From contig NZ_RFFK01000021.1 of assembly GCF_003696305.1 (NCBI RefSeq), positions 1 through 36,940 on the forward strand: DNA of 36,940 nt, written 5' to 3'. Each line of letters opens with the position of its first letter. Positions within the stretch are counted from its first letter, which is position 1. The notes under the pieces are model-generated. The model was given only the letters and a program-made list of their open reading frames with translations. It did not search any database and was not told the origin of the DNA. The position numbers and the translations under genes were made by a program. Positions 1 to 7,350 of this stretch are shown piece after piece. This DNA is from Pseudomonas sp. AOB-7. GTDB taxonomy: Bacteria > Pseudomonadota > Gammaproteobacteria > Pseudomonadales > Pseudomonadaceae.

Positions 1-28
1 TGGCGGCGACTATGACGACGTCTTGCAT
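1..28 (-). CDS. Acetyl-CoA acetyltransferase (thiolase), first 9 codons only
   Basis: The start of a gene that runs off the left edge on the minus strand. The nine visible codons read MQDVVIVAA, the usual opening of bacterial degradative or biosynthetic acetyl-CoA C-acetyltransferases, which begin with a beta strand of the form VVIVAA(T)RTP. A GAGGA ribosome-binding site lies about 8 bases before the ATG, supporting the start. Thiolases condense two acetyl-CoA into acetoacetyl-CoA or run the reverse reaction in beta-oxidation. Which paralogue this is cannot be told from nine residues. Confidence 0.6.
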
Positions 29-112
29 GTGCTGGTCCTCGATTCGGTTCAGACAATGACCGGAAAGACGCTGATGGTCGCATGGCTGACCGTGACCGGC
101 CAGCCACGCCTG

Positions 113-979
113 CTAAGGCGCCAGGCGACGGTGGGCGCGCTGTGCGGCGCTGTTGCGCACGGCCCAGCGCAGCACGTTGGCGGTGCGCTGCACGCTGGCG
201 CGGATCAAGGGCCGGCGCCAGGCCGCCTGGCGTTCGCCGAGCAGGTCGCTGGCCCAGTCCGGCAGCAGGTCGACACCGGCCTGCAGCATCAGGCTGCCGA
301 AAGGCTTGGCCAGGATGCTGGGCATCGGCGCGGCGTAGAGCAGTCGCACCACTTCGCGGGTGCGCTCATCGCAGAGCAGGTGCGGGCGCAGGCGCTGCAG
401 ATAGTCGGCGATGGCCCGCTGCGATTTGGGCACGTCCTGCGCACCGAGGCGTTCGGCGATCAGCGCCACTTCGCGGTAGTAGCGATCCTGCTCGGCCACC
501 GGCAGCCGCGGGTCGACGTAACGCAGGTAGCCGGCGAGAAACTGGCTGACCTCGGAGACGTGCACCCAGGTCAGCAGCTCGGGATCGCTGGCGCTGTAAG
601 GGCGACCGTCCGGCGCGCTGCCGACCACCTGCAGATGAATAGTGCGCACCTTGTCGATCAGCTGCTCGGCATCGTGCAGGCCGCCGTAGGTGGTGCCAGC
701 GATGAACAGGCTGGTACGGCGCAGGCGACCGAGCATGTCCTGGCGAAAGCTGGAGTGATCCCACACGCCGGCCAGCGCCAGCGGGTGGAGCATCTGCAGG
801 AGCAGGGCGGAAATGCCGCCGACCATCATCGCGGTGAAGTCGGCGTGCACTTTCCACACCATCGACTCGGGGCCGAACAGGCCGGCATCACCGCGCGGCT
901 GGTCGAGGTCGAGCACACCGAGCGAGGCGCCGGTGAGGCTGTGCACCTGTTTTTCGATCTGACGACGTAGGCTATCCAT
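113..979 (-). CDS. Oxygenase MpaB-like / DUF2236 family protein
   Basis: A 288-residue protein of the DUF2236 (MpaB/latex-clearing-protein-like) family. The family is largely alpha-helical, and characterised relatives use a histidine-ligated haem for oxygenase chemistry. Here a hydrophobic helix near residue 60 (MLHPLALAGVWDHSSF) carries the family's conserved HP and the histidine of WDHS. A second conserved block, TTYGGLHDA, lies about residue 90. The substrate is unknown. The start at MDSLRR was chosen because the upstream in-frame sequence is the acs terminator hairpin. It lies downstream of acs on the same strand, 77 bp after its stop and separated by that hairpin, so it is probably transcribed weakly with acs or on its own. 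Confidence 0.75.
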   Translation of the reverse strand: MDSLRRQIEKQVHSLTGASLGVLDLDQPRGDAGLFGPESMVWKVHADFTAMMVGGISALLLQMLHPLALAGVWDHSSFRQDMLGRLRRTSLFIAGTTYGGLHDAEQLIDKVRTIHLQVVGSAPDGRPYSASDPELLTWVHVSEVSQFLAGYLRYVDPRLPVAEQDRYYREVALIAERLGAQDVPKSQRAIADYLQRLRPHLLCDERTREVVRLLYAAPMPSILAKPFGSLMLQAGVDLLPDWASDLLGERQAAWRRPLIRASVQRTANVLRWAVRNSAAQRAHRRLAP

Positions 980-1018
980 GGCGCGCAGTTTCGGCGCTTG
1001 GTCGGTGCAAGACAAGGC

Positions 1019-1048
1019 GCCCTTGTCCCGCATGCGCGGGACAAGGGC
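1019..1048 (-). terminator. Hairpin after acs, probable terminator
   Basis: A perfect 13-bp inverted repeat (1019-1031 with 1036-1048) closed by the 4-base loop ATGC begins 9 bases past the acs stop codon. On the minus strand it is followed by only a weak T-rich stretch (CTTGTCTTG), so termination may be partial, or the hairpin may mainly protect the acs 3' end. Confidence 0.6.
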
Positions 1049-1056
1049 CTGCTGCA

Positions 1057-2994
1057 TCAGCGGTTGAGCCGCTGGCCGATCAGGCTGTCGACCACGCTGG
1101 GGTCGGCCAGGGTCGAGGTGTCGCCCATGTTGTCCAGCTCGTTGCAGGCGATCTTGCGCAGGATGCGCCGCATGATCTTGCCCGAGCGGGTCTTGGGCAG
1201 GCCCGGCGCCCACTGGATCAGCTCCGGCTTGGCGAAGCTGCCGATTTCCTTGCCGACCAGGCTCAGCAATTCCTTCTTCAGCGCGTCGCTGGGCTCGCTG
1301 CCCTTCATCAGGGTGACGTAGGCGTAGATGCCCTGGCCCTTGACGTCGTGCGGGTAGCCGACCACCGCGGCTTCGGCCACCGCATCGTGCAGCACCAGGG
1401 CGCTTTCCACCTCGGCGGTGCCGATGCGGTGGCCGGAGACGTTGATCACGTCGTCGACGCGGCCGGTGATCCAGTAGTAGCCGTCCTCGTCGCGGCGCGC
1501 GCCGTCGCCGGTGAAGTAGTAGCCGGGGTAGGGCTTGAAGTAGGTGTCGATCATGCGCTGGTGGTCGCCGTAGACGCTGCGGATCTGGCTCGGCCAGCTG
1601 GCCTTGATCGCCAGTACGCCGGCGCCCGGGCCCTCGATCTCCTTGCCCTGCTCGTCGAGCAGCACCGGCTGCACGCCGAAGAAGGGGCGGGTGGCCGAGC
1701 CCGGTTTGAGCTCGGTGGCGCCGGGCAGTGGGGTGATCAGGATCGAGCCGGTCTCGGTCTGCCACCAGGTATCGACTATGGGGCAGCGCGTGTCGCCGAC
1801 CACGTGGTAGTACCACTCCCAGGCCTCGGGGTTGATCGGCTCGCCCACCGAGCCGAGCAGGCGCAGGCTCGAACGCGAGGTGGCCTTGACCGGGCCTTCG
1901 CCCTCGCGCATCAGCGCGCGCAGGGCGGTGGGGGCGGTGTAGAAGATGTTCACCCGGTGCTTGTCGATCACCTGCCAGAAGCGCGAGGCGTCCGGGTAGT
2001 TGGGCACGCCCTCGAACATCAGGGTGGTGGCGGCGTTGGCCAGCGGGCCGTAGACGATGTAGCTGTGCCCGGTGACCCAGCCGACATCGGCGGTGCACCA
2101 GTAGATGTCGCCCTCGTGGTAGTCGAACACGTACTTGTGGGTCATGGCCGCGCCGAGCAGGTAGCCACCGGTGGTATGCAGCACGCCTTTCGGCTTACCC
2201 GTGGAGCCCGAGGTATAGAGGATAAACAGCGGATCCTCGGCGTCCATCGGCTCGGCCGGGCAGTCGGTATCGACCTCCTTGAGCGCCTGGTGGTACCAGA
2301 GGTCGCGGCCTTCCACCCAGGCCACCTTACCCTGGGTGCGCTCGACCACCACCACGGTGGAGACGTTCGGGCAGCTCTGCAGGGCCTGGTCGACGTTGTT
2401 CTTCAACGGAATGTACTTGCCGCCGCGCACGCCCTCGTCGGCGGTGATCACCGTGCGGCAGTCGGCATCGAGGATGCGGTCGCGCAGGGCATCCGGGGAG
2501 AAACCGCCGAACACCACCGAATGCACGGCGCCGATGCGCGCGCAGGCGAGCATGGCGTAGGCCGCCTCGGGGATCATCGGCATGTAGATGCACACCCGGT
2601 CACCCTTCTTCACGCCACGGCGCTTGAGCACGTTGGCCAGGCGGCTGACGTTGTGGTGCAGCTTGTTGTAGGTGATATGCGCCGACTCGGCCGGGTTGTC
2701 GCCTTCCCAGATGATGGCGATCTGTTCTCCGCGCTGTTCCAGGTGGCGGTCGATGCAGTTGTAGGCGACGTTGAGCTGGCCGCCCTTGAACCATTCGGCG
2801 TGGCCCTGTTTCAGGTCGCTGGCGTGCACCCGGTCCCAGGGCTGGAACCAGTCGAGGAAGGCCTTGGCCTGCTCGGCCCAGAAGGTCTCGGGCTGCTCGA
2901 CGGATTGCCGGTACAGGCGCAGGTAGGCGTCGTTGTCCAGATGTGCGCGCTGGCGCACCGCGTCGGCCACGGGGTGGCGGGTGATCTCGAACAT
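1057..2994 (-). CDS. acs: Acetate--CoA ligase (acetyl-CoA synthetase)
   Basis: A 645-residue AMP-forming acetyl-CoA synthetase, which makes acetyl-CoA from acetate, ATP and CoA and allows growth on acetate. It has the expected family length. The P-loop-like motif YTSGSTGKPKGVLH is near residue 265, and the adenylation core WWQTETG is near 415. The C-terminal motif PKTRSGKIMRR contains the catalytic lysine that is reversibly acetylated in this family. The ATG at 2994 has an AAGGA ribosome-binding site 7 bases upstream. That site overlaps AACAACAA, the Hfq/Crc recognition motif, so translation is probably repressed during catabolite repression. A 162-bp gap separates it from pgi upstream. The gap holds a GGGTGCACCC palindrome (about 3034-3043) and a hairpin repeat but no clear sigma-70 or sigma-54 promoter. 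Confidence 0.95.
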   Translation of the reverse strand: MFEITRHPVADAVRQRAHLDNDAYLRLYRQSVEQPETFWAEQAKAFLDWFQPWDRVHASDLKQGHAEWFKGGQLNVAYNCIDRHLEQRGEQIAIIWEGDNPAESAHITYNKLHHNVSRLANVLKRRGVKKGDRVCIYMPMIPEAAYAMLACARIGAVHSVVFGGFSPDALRDRILDADCRTVITADEGVRGGKYIPLKNNVDQALQSCPNVSTVVVVERTQGKVAWVEGRDLWYHQALKEVDTDCPAEPMDAEDPLFILYTSGSTGKPKGVLHTTGGYLLGAAMTHKYVFDYHEGDIYWCTADVGWVTGHSYIVYGPLANAATTLMFEGVPNYPDASRFWQVIDKHRVNIFYTAPTALRALMREGEGPVKATSRSSLRLLGSVGEPINPEAWEWYYHVVGDTRCPIVDTWWQTETGSILITPLPGATELKPGSATRPFFGVQPVLLDEQGKEIEGPGAGVLAIKASWPSQIRSVYGDHQRMIDTYFKPYPGYYFTGDGARRDEDGYYWITGRVDDVINVSGHRIGTAEVESALVLHDAVAEAAVVGYPHDVKGQGIYAYVTLMKGSEPSDALKKELLSLVGKEIGSFAKPELIQWAPGLPKTRSGKIMRRILRKIACNELDNMGDTSTLADPSVVDSLIGQRLNR

Positions 2995-3001
2995 GGCGGG
3001 G

Positions 3002-3014
3002 TCCTTGTTGTTGT
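3002..3014 (-). promoter_or_regulatory. Crc/Hfq CA motif over the acs ribosome-binding site
   Basis: On the minus strand the acs leader reads ACAACAACAAGGA, so AACAACAA (3012-3005) fits the AAnAAnAA catabolite-activity motif. It shares two bases with the AAGGA ribosome-binding site (3006-3002). In Pseudomonas, Hfq with Crc binds such motifs and blocks translation, and CrcZ relieves this. The site is seen directly; control of acs here is inferred. Confidence 0.65.
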
Positions 3015-3110
3015 CTGTCCGCAACGTTCCCAAGGGTGCACCCAAGCAGGCGCTCGGTTCAAGTGCGTCGATTGCCTGAGCGCCGCGAGACCGGTCATGC
3101 CCGCGTCGGG

Positions 3111-3141
3111 GGCCTGGGTATCGCTGCGCTCAACCCAGGCC
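3111..3141. repeat. REP-like hairpin between pgi and acs
   Basis: Inverted repeat GGCCTGGGT (3111-3119) / ACCCAGGCC (3133-3141) with a 13-base loop containing GCTGCGCTC. The sequence resembles the dispersed GGTTGAGCGCAGCG-type repeats common in Pseudomonas intergenic DNA. It lies 16 bp beyond the pgi stop and could also act as the pgi terminator. Confidence 0.5.
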
Positions 3142-3156
3142 AGCAGATTGTGCGAT

Positions 3157-4821
3157 TCAGCCGCGATGGTGCTCGCGGAAGTGCTCGATCAGGCCCTGGG
3201 TCGAGGCGTCGGCGGCGGCGCTGTCGACCTGGCCGACCAGGCGCTGGTAGACCTCCTTGCCCATCTCCTTGCCCAGCTCCACACCCCACTGGTCGAAGGC
3301 GTTGATGCCCCAGATGGCGCTCTGCACGAACACCTTGTGCTCGTACAGCGCCACCAGGGCGCCGAGGTTGAACGGCGCGATGCGGTTCATCACCAGGATA
3401 TTGCTCGGCCGGTTGCCGGGAATCTCCTTGTGCGGCGCCAGGCGCTGCACCTCGTCCTCGCTCAGGCCCTTGGCGCGCAGCTCGGCCTCGGCCTCGGCGC
3501 GGCTCTTGCCCTGCATCAGCGCCTGGGCCTGCGACAGGCAGTTGGCGAACAGCCACTGGTGGTGGTCGGACAGCGGGTTGTAGCTGTTGACCGGGACGAT
3601 GAAATCCGCCGGCACCAGCAGGCGGCCCTGGTGCAGCAACTGGTGGTAGGCGTGCTGGCCGTTGCAGCCGACGCCGCCCCAGATCACCGGGCCGGTGGCG
3701 ATGTCCAGGGCGCTGCCGTCCTGGCGCACGCTCTTGCCGTTGGATTCCATGTCCAGCTGCTGCAGGTGCTTGGTGAAGTTACGCAGGTAGTGGTCGTAGG
3801 GCAGGATCGCGTGGCTCTGCGCGCCCCAGAAGTTGGTGTACCAGATGCCCAGCAGGGCCATCAGCACCGGCATGTTCTCCGCCAGGGGGGCCTGGGTGAA
3901 GTGCTGGTCCATGGCGTAGGCGCCGGCCAGCAGCTCCTTGAAGTTGGACACGCCGATGGCCAGGGCGATGGGCAGGCCGATGGCCGACCACAGCGAGTAG
4001 CGGCCGCCGACCCAGTCCCACATGGGGAAGATGTTCTGCTCGCCGATGCCGAACTCGATGGCCGCCGTGCGGTTGCTGGTCACGGCGATGAAATGGCGGT
4101 GCAGCTCTTGTTCCGGGCCGCCCATGGCCAGGTACCAGTCGCGCGCGGCCAGGGTGTTCTTCAGGGTTTCCAGGGTGCCGAAGGACTTGCTGGAGACGAT
4201 GAACAGGGTGGTTTCCGGGTTGAGCCGGGCGGTCAGCTCGCGGAACTCGCTGCCGTCGATATTGGCCAGGTAGTGGCAGCGCACGCCGCGCTGGGTGAAG
4301 GGGCGCAGCGCCTCGGAGACCAGCTGCGGGCCGAGGAAGGAGCCGCCGATGCCGATATTGACCACCTCGGTGATCGGCTTCTCGCTGTAGCCGCGCCACA
4401 GGCCGCTGTGGATGCGGCTGACCAGCTCGGTCATCTGGTTCAGCACGCGGTGCACCTGGGGGATGATGTCCGCGCCATCCACCACCAGGCGCCGGCCGAT
4501 CGGGCTGCGCAGGGCGGTGTGCAGGGCGGCGCGGCCTTCCGAGGCGTTGACCTGCTCGCCGTTGTACAGGGCGTCGATGGCGCCTTGCAGGTCGGCTTGC
4601 TCGGCCAGCTGGATCAGCAGCTCGAGGCTGCGTTCGTCGATCAGGTTCTTCGAGTAGTCCAGCAGCAGGCCGCAGCTGTTCAGCGAGAAGCGCTGGAAGC
4701 GTCGGGCGTCCGTGGCGAAGGCCTCGCGCATGCTGAACCCGGCCATCTCGGCGCGGTGCTGCTGCAGGGCGTGCCAGGCGGGCAGGCGGGTGACGTCGTG
4801 CGGCTGCTGGTAGTAGGCCAT
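3157..4821 (-). CDS. pgi: Glucose-6-phosphate isomerase
   Basis: A 554-residue glucose-6-phosphate isomerase, interconverting glucose-6-phosphate and fructose-6-phosphate in the cytoplasm. Family landmarks are VNIGIGGSFLGPQL (near 150), GGRYSLWSAIG (near 270), the NGQHAYHQLLHQG block (near 360) and FDQWGVELGK with the conserved C-terminal lysine. Two canonical active-site residues differ. The Glu of E. coli WGEPGTNGQHA (Glu355) is Gly in WGGVGCNGQHA, and the His of ITHNP (His386) is Tyr in NSYNP. The overall fold signatures are intact, so the gene is probably functional. AGGAG lies 6 bases before the ATG. It follows panC by 79 bp across a strong terminator. Confidence 0.95.
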   Translation of the reverse strand: MAYYQQPHDVTRLPAWHALQQHRAEMAGFSMREAFATDARRFQRFSLNSCGLLLDYSKNLIDERSLELLIQLAEQADLQGAIDALYNGEQVNASEGRAALHTALRSPIGRRLVVDGADIIPQVHRVLNQMTELVSRIHSGLWRGYSEKPITEVVNIGIGGSFLGPQLVSEALRPFTQRGVRCHYLANIDGSEFRELTARLNPETTLFIVSSKSFGTLETLKNTLAARDWYLAMGGPEQELHRHFIAVTSNRTAAIEFGIGEQNIFPMWDWVGGRYSLWSAIGLPIALAIGVSNFKELLAGAYAMDQHFTQAPLAENMPVLMALLGIWYTNFWGAQSHAILPYDHYLRNFTKHLQQLDMESNGKSVRQDGSALDIATGPVIWGGVGCNGQHAYHQLLHQGRLLVPADFIVPVNSYNPLSDHHQWLFANCLSQAQALMQGKSRAEAEAELRAKGLSEDEVQRLAPHKEIPGNRPSNILVMNRIAPFNLGALVALYEHKVFVQSAIWGINAFDQWGVELGKEMGKEVYQRLVGQVDSAAADASTQGLIEHFREHHRG

Positions 4822-4840
4822 CGGGGCTCCTGATCCGGAA

Positions 4841-4868
4841 AAGCGAAAGGCCCGGAGTTATCCGGGCC
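4841..4868 (-). terminator. Rho-independent terminator of panBC
   Basis: Perfect 8-bp stem GGCCCGGA / TCCGGGCC (4849-4856 with 4861-4868) with a 4-base loop, followed on the minus strand by TTTCGCTTTT. It lies 32 bp past the panC stop and separates panBC from pgi. Confidence 0.85.
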
Positions 4869-4900
4869 TGGCGAGTGTAACCGGCGGTCTCGCGGCGCAG

Positions 4901-5758
4901 CTACTGGACGGGCAGTTCCACCAGCAGATTGTCGATCAGCCGGGTGCTGCCCAGGTGGGCGGCGGTGAGCACCACCAGCTGGCGGTCGTCGAGCTGGGCC
5001 GGACGCAGGCTGAGGGCGTTGCGGATTTCCAGGTAGTCCGGGACGAAGCCGGCGTCGCGCTGCTGGCGCTGGGCCGTCTCGATCAGTCGCGGATAGTCGC
5101 GGGCGCCGCGCTGCAGCTCGCTGGCGATGCCCTGCAGGCTGCGGTACAGCGCCGGGGCGGCGGCGCGCTGCGCGGCGTCGAGGTAGCCGTTGCGCGAGGA
5201 CAGCGCCAGGCCGTCCTCGGCGCGTTGGGTCGGCGCGCCGATGATCTGGATCGGCATGTTGAGGTCGTGCACCAGTGCGCGAATCACCGCCAGTTGCTGG
5301 TAGTCCTTCTCGCCGAACACGGCCAGATCCGGTTGCACCATGTTGAACAGCTTGGTCACCACCGTGGCCACGCCCTCGAAGTGGCCGGGGCGGCTGGCGC
5401 CGCACAGGCCTTCGGAGACGCCGGGCACTATCACCCGGGTCTGGTCGGCCATGCCGTGCGGGTAGATTTCCGCCACATCCGGGTGGAACAGCAGGTGGCA
5501 GCCGGCGGCCAGGAGTTTTTCCTGGTCGGCGGCGAGGGTCCGCGGGTAGCTGGCCAGGTCCTCGCCGGCGCCGAACTGCAAGGGGTTGACGAAGATGCTG
5601 GCGACCACGAAGTCGGCGCGCTGGACGGCGGTCTCCACCAGGGAGACGTGGCCGGCGTGCAGGTTGCCCATGGTCGGCACGAAACCGATCTGCTTGCCCT
5701 CGGCGCGGGCCTGGGCGACGGCGGCGCGCAGGTCGCGCAGGGTCTTGACCGTGTTCAT
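4901..5758 (-). CDS. panC: Pantothenate synthetase (pantoate--beta-alanine ligase)
   Basis: A 285-residue pantothenate synthetase, joining pantoate and beta-alanine with ATP to make pantothenate, the CoA precursor. It has the nucleotidyltransferase HIGH-like motif in PTMGNLHAGH (near residue 30), the GEKDYQQL loop (near 150) and the KMSKS-equivalent SSRNGYL (near 185). Length is normal. Its ATG overlaps the panB stop as ATGA, so the two are translationally coupled. In PAO1, as I recall it, panD follows panC, but here panC is followed directly by a terminator and pgi. Beta-alanine must come from a panD elsewhere or another route. Confidence 0.95.
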   Translation of the reverse strand: MNTVKTLRDLRAAVAQARAEGKQIGFVPTMGNLHAGHVSLVETAVQRADFVVASIFVNPLQFGAGEDLASYPRTLAADQEKLLAAGCHLLFHPDVAEIYPHGMADQTRVIVPGVSEGLCGASRPGHFEGVATVVTKLFNMVQPDLAVFGEKDYQQLAVIRALVHDLNMPIQIIGAPTQRAEDGLALSSRNGYLDAAQRAAAPALYRSLQGIASELQRGARDYPRLIETAQRQQRDAGFVPDYLEIRNALSLRPAQLDDRQLVVLTAAHLGSTRLIDNLLVELPVQ

Positions 5759-6555
5759 GCCGAGAACCCGTGTTCGGCGGCGGGGAAGCTGCCGTCCTTG
5801 ACCGCCTGGACGTAGGCGGCGAGGGCGCCCTGGATGCTGCTCTGGCCGTCCATGAAGTTGCGCACGAACTTCGGCGCGCGGCCGGACAGCGACAGGCCGA
5901 GCATGTCGTGCTGCACCAGCACCTGGCCGTCGGTGGCGGGCCCTGCGCCAATGCCGATCACCGGAATCTTCACCGCCTGGCTGATTTCCGCGGCCAGTTC
6001 GCTGGGCACGCATTCGAGCAGCAGCATGGCGGCGCCGGCCTGTTCCAGAGCCATGGCGTCGGCGCGCATCTGCCGCGCCTGGGCCTCCTGGCGGCCCTGC
6101 ACCTTGTAGCCGCCGAGGATGTTCACCGCCTGCGGGGTCAGGCCCAGGTGCGCGCACACCGGCACGCCGCGCTCGGCCAGCAGGCGGATCGGCTCGGCCA
6201 GCCAGCCGGCGCCCTCCAGCTTGACCATATGGGCGCCGGCCTGCATCAGCCGGGCGCTGTTGGCCAGCGCCTGCTCGGTGGTGGCGTAGGCCATAAAGGG
6301 CAGGTCGGTGATGATCAGCGCGCCCTGGTTGCCGCGTTTGACGCAGGCGGTGTGGTAGGCCATCTCCTCGATGCTGACCGGCAGGGTGCTGTCGTGGCCC
6401 TGCAGCACCATGCCCAGGGAATCGCCGACCAGCAGCACGTCGACCCCGGCCTGGCAGGCGGCCTGGGCGAAGGTGGCGTCGTAGCAGGTCAGCATGGCGA
6501 TCTTGGCACCGCTGTGCTTGAGGCTCTGCAGGGTGGTCAGGGTAACGTCAGGCAT
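5755..6555 (-). CDS. panB: 3-methyl-2-oxobutanoate hydroxymethyltransferase
   Basis: A 266-residue ketopantoate hydroxymethyltransferase, transferring a one-carbon unit from methylene-tetrahydrofolate to 2-oxoisovalerate, the first committed step to pantothenate. The metal- and substrate-binding motifs MLTCYDATFA (near 20), VGDSLGMVLQGHDSTLPV (near 43) and HLGLTPQ (near 136) are all present. A GAGGA ribosome-binding site lies upstream of the ATG. It is the first gene of the panB-panC pair, and its 2-oxoisovalerate substrate comes from the Ilv pathway encoded further right in this window. Confidence 0.95.
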   Translation of the reverse strand: MPDVTLTTLQSLKHSGAKIAMLTCYDATFAQAACQAGVDVLLVGDSLGMVLQGHDSTLPVSIEEMAYHTACVKRGNQGALIITDLPFMAYATTEQALANSARLMQAGAHMVKLEGAGWLAEPIRLLAERGVPVCAHLGLTPQAVNILGGYKVQGRQEAQARQMRADAMALEQAGAAMLLLECVPSELAAEISQAVKIPVIGIGAGPATDGQVLVQHDMLGLSLSGRAPKFVRNFMDGQSSIQGALAAYVQAVKDGSFPAAEHGFSA

Positions 6556-6652
6556 TTCAAGGGTCCTCGCTCAGGCTCGGTCGCGGCTTCTAAGCGGCGG
6601 CAATCCGGCCTGGATTGGCATAAAGGTGCGCCCGGCGGCGGGCGACGGGACG

Positions 6653-6684
6653 CCTATAGTCCCGATGGGGGCAGGCGAAGTCAA
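6653..6684 (-). promoter_or_regulatory. Candidate sigma-70 promoter of panBC
   Basis: On the minus strand TTGACT (6684-6679) is followed 17 bases later by GACTAT (6661-6656), or 20 bases later by TATAGG (6658-6653). The TTGACT...GACTATAG pattern is common in Pseudomonas promoters. It would give a leader of roughly 100 bases before panB. Confidence 0.5.
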
Positions 6685-6691
6685 TTGCAGG

Positions 6692-6717
6692 TGTTACCCG
6701 GCTGTTACTGGCGTTAC
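6692..6717. promoter_or_regulatory. Three direct GTTAC repeats upstream of the panB promoter
   Basis: GTTAC occurs at 6693-6697, 6704-6708 and 6713-6717, spaced 11 and 9 bases. They are in one orientation and therefore near one face of the helix, just upstream of the candidate panB -35. This looks like a transcription factor site. The first two copies are TGTTAC, the same half-site as the palindrome upstream of crcZ. Confidence 0.4.
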
Positions 6718-6823
6718 CGCCAATGCGCGCGAGCGAGGCGGACGCTAGAGCGGGCGCGGGCTTGCGCCCAGGGTCAGGGGGAGTGCCTGGAGGAAATCCG
6801 TGATGCATGGCTGCAGAGCCGCT

Positions 6824-6860
6824 GCGGATGCAATCGGGGAAATCCCCGGATTTCATCCGC
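6824..6860 (-). terminator. Nested hairpin after folK
   Basis: GCGGATG (6824-6830) pairs with CATCCGC (6854-6860), and inside it CGGGGA (6835-6840) pairs with TCCCCG (6843-6848). The structure starts 2 bases past the folK stop. No T-run follows, so it may terminate weakly or stabilise the folK 3' end. The rest of the 306-bp folK-panB gap (6556-6861) holds the panB promoter, the GTTAC repeats, and no convincing gene. Confidence 0.5.
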
Positions 6861-6861
6861 G

Positions 6862-7350
6862 CTACTCGGCCAGGCGTTCCAGGCCGGTGAAGGGGCAGGC
6901 GGCCAGCAGTTCGCTCAGACGGCGGCCATCGGGCAGCTGCAGTTCGGCGGCGAGTTCGGCCAGGGGGTAGAGCACGAAGGGCCGCGCGTGCATATGGTAG
7001 TGCGGCACCGTCAGGCGTTCGTCGGCGATCGAGCGTTCGCCGAACAGCAGGATATCCAGGTCCAGGGTGCGCGGCCCCCAGCGTTCGGCCTTGCGCACGC
7101 GGCCCTGTTCCTGCTCGATACGCTGCAGGGAGTCGAGCAGCGTCCAGGGTTGCAGCGCCGTGTCCAGCGCCGCCACGGCGTTGACGTAGCGCGGCTGGTC
7201 GGGTGGGCCGAGCGGGTCGCTGGCATAGAAGGAGGAGTGGGCGAGCAGCCTGGTATCCGGCAACTGGGCGAGCGCGGCGAGGGCATCGCGCAGCTGCTGC
7301 AGCGGCTCGGCCAGGTTGCTGCCGAGGCCGATATAGACCCGCTCCATCAT
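6862..7350 (-). CDS. folK: 2-amino-4-hydroxy-6-hydroxymethyldihydropteridine pyrophosphokinase
   Basis: A 162-residue HPPK, which transfers pyrophosphate from ATP to 6-hydroxymethyl-dihydropterin in folate synthesis. The N-terminal YIGLGSNL strand, the RYVNAV motif (near 54) and the signature GPRTLDLDILLFG (near 90, with the two metal-binding Asp) are intact. It begins with two adjacent ATGs. The first (7350) forms an ATGA overlap with the pcnB stop and gives the family's usual M-x-E-R-V-Y opening; the second (7347) has better spacing from GAGGA. The pcnB-folK overlap indicates one transcript. Confidence 0.93.
   Translation of the reverse strand: MMERVYIGLGSNLAEPLQQLRDALAALAQLPDTRLLAHSSFYASDPLGPPDQPRYVNAVAALDTALQPWTLLDSLQRIEQEQGRVRKAERWGPRTLDLDILLFGERSIADERLTVPHYHMHARPFVLYPLAELAAELQLPDGRRLSELLAACPFTGLERLAE

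Noticed and set aside
2995..3156. Sigma-54 promoter for acs
   Set aside because: No GG-N10-GC pair with the right flanking bases was found on the minus strand; a TTGC near a GG has only 5-base spacing.
1348..4833. A plus-strand open frame of about 1160 codons across acs and pgi
   Set aside because: It is antisense to two clear enzyme genes, spans their gap, and its His/Ala/Gly/Val-rich composition is typical of high-GC antisense frames.
6590..6856. An 88-codon minus-strand frame in the folK-panB gap
   Set aside because: No ribosome-binding site or family resemblance, and it covers the folK hairpin and the candidate panB promoter.
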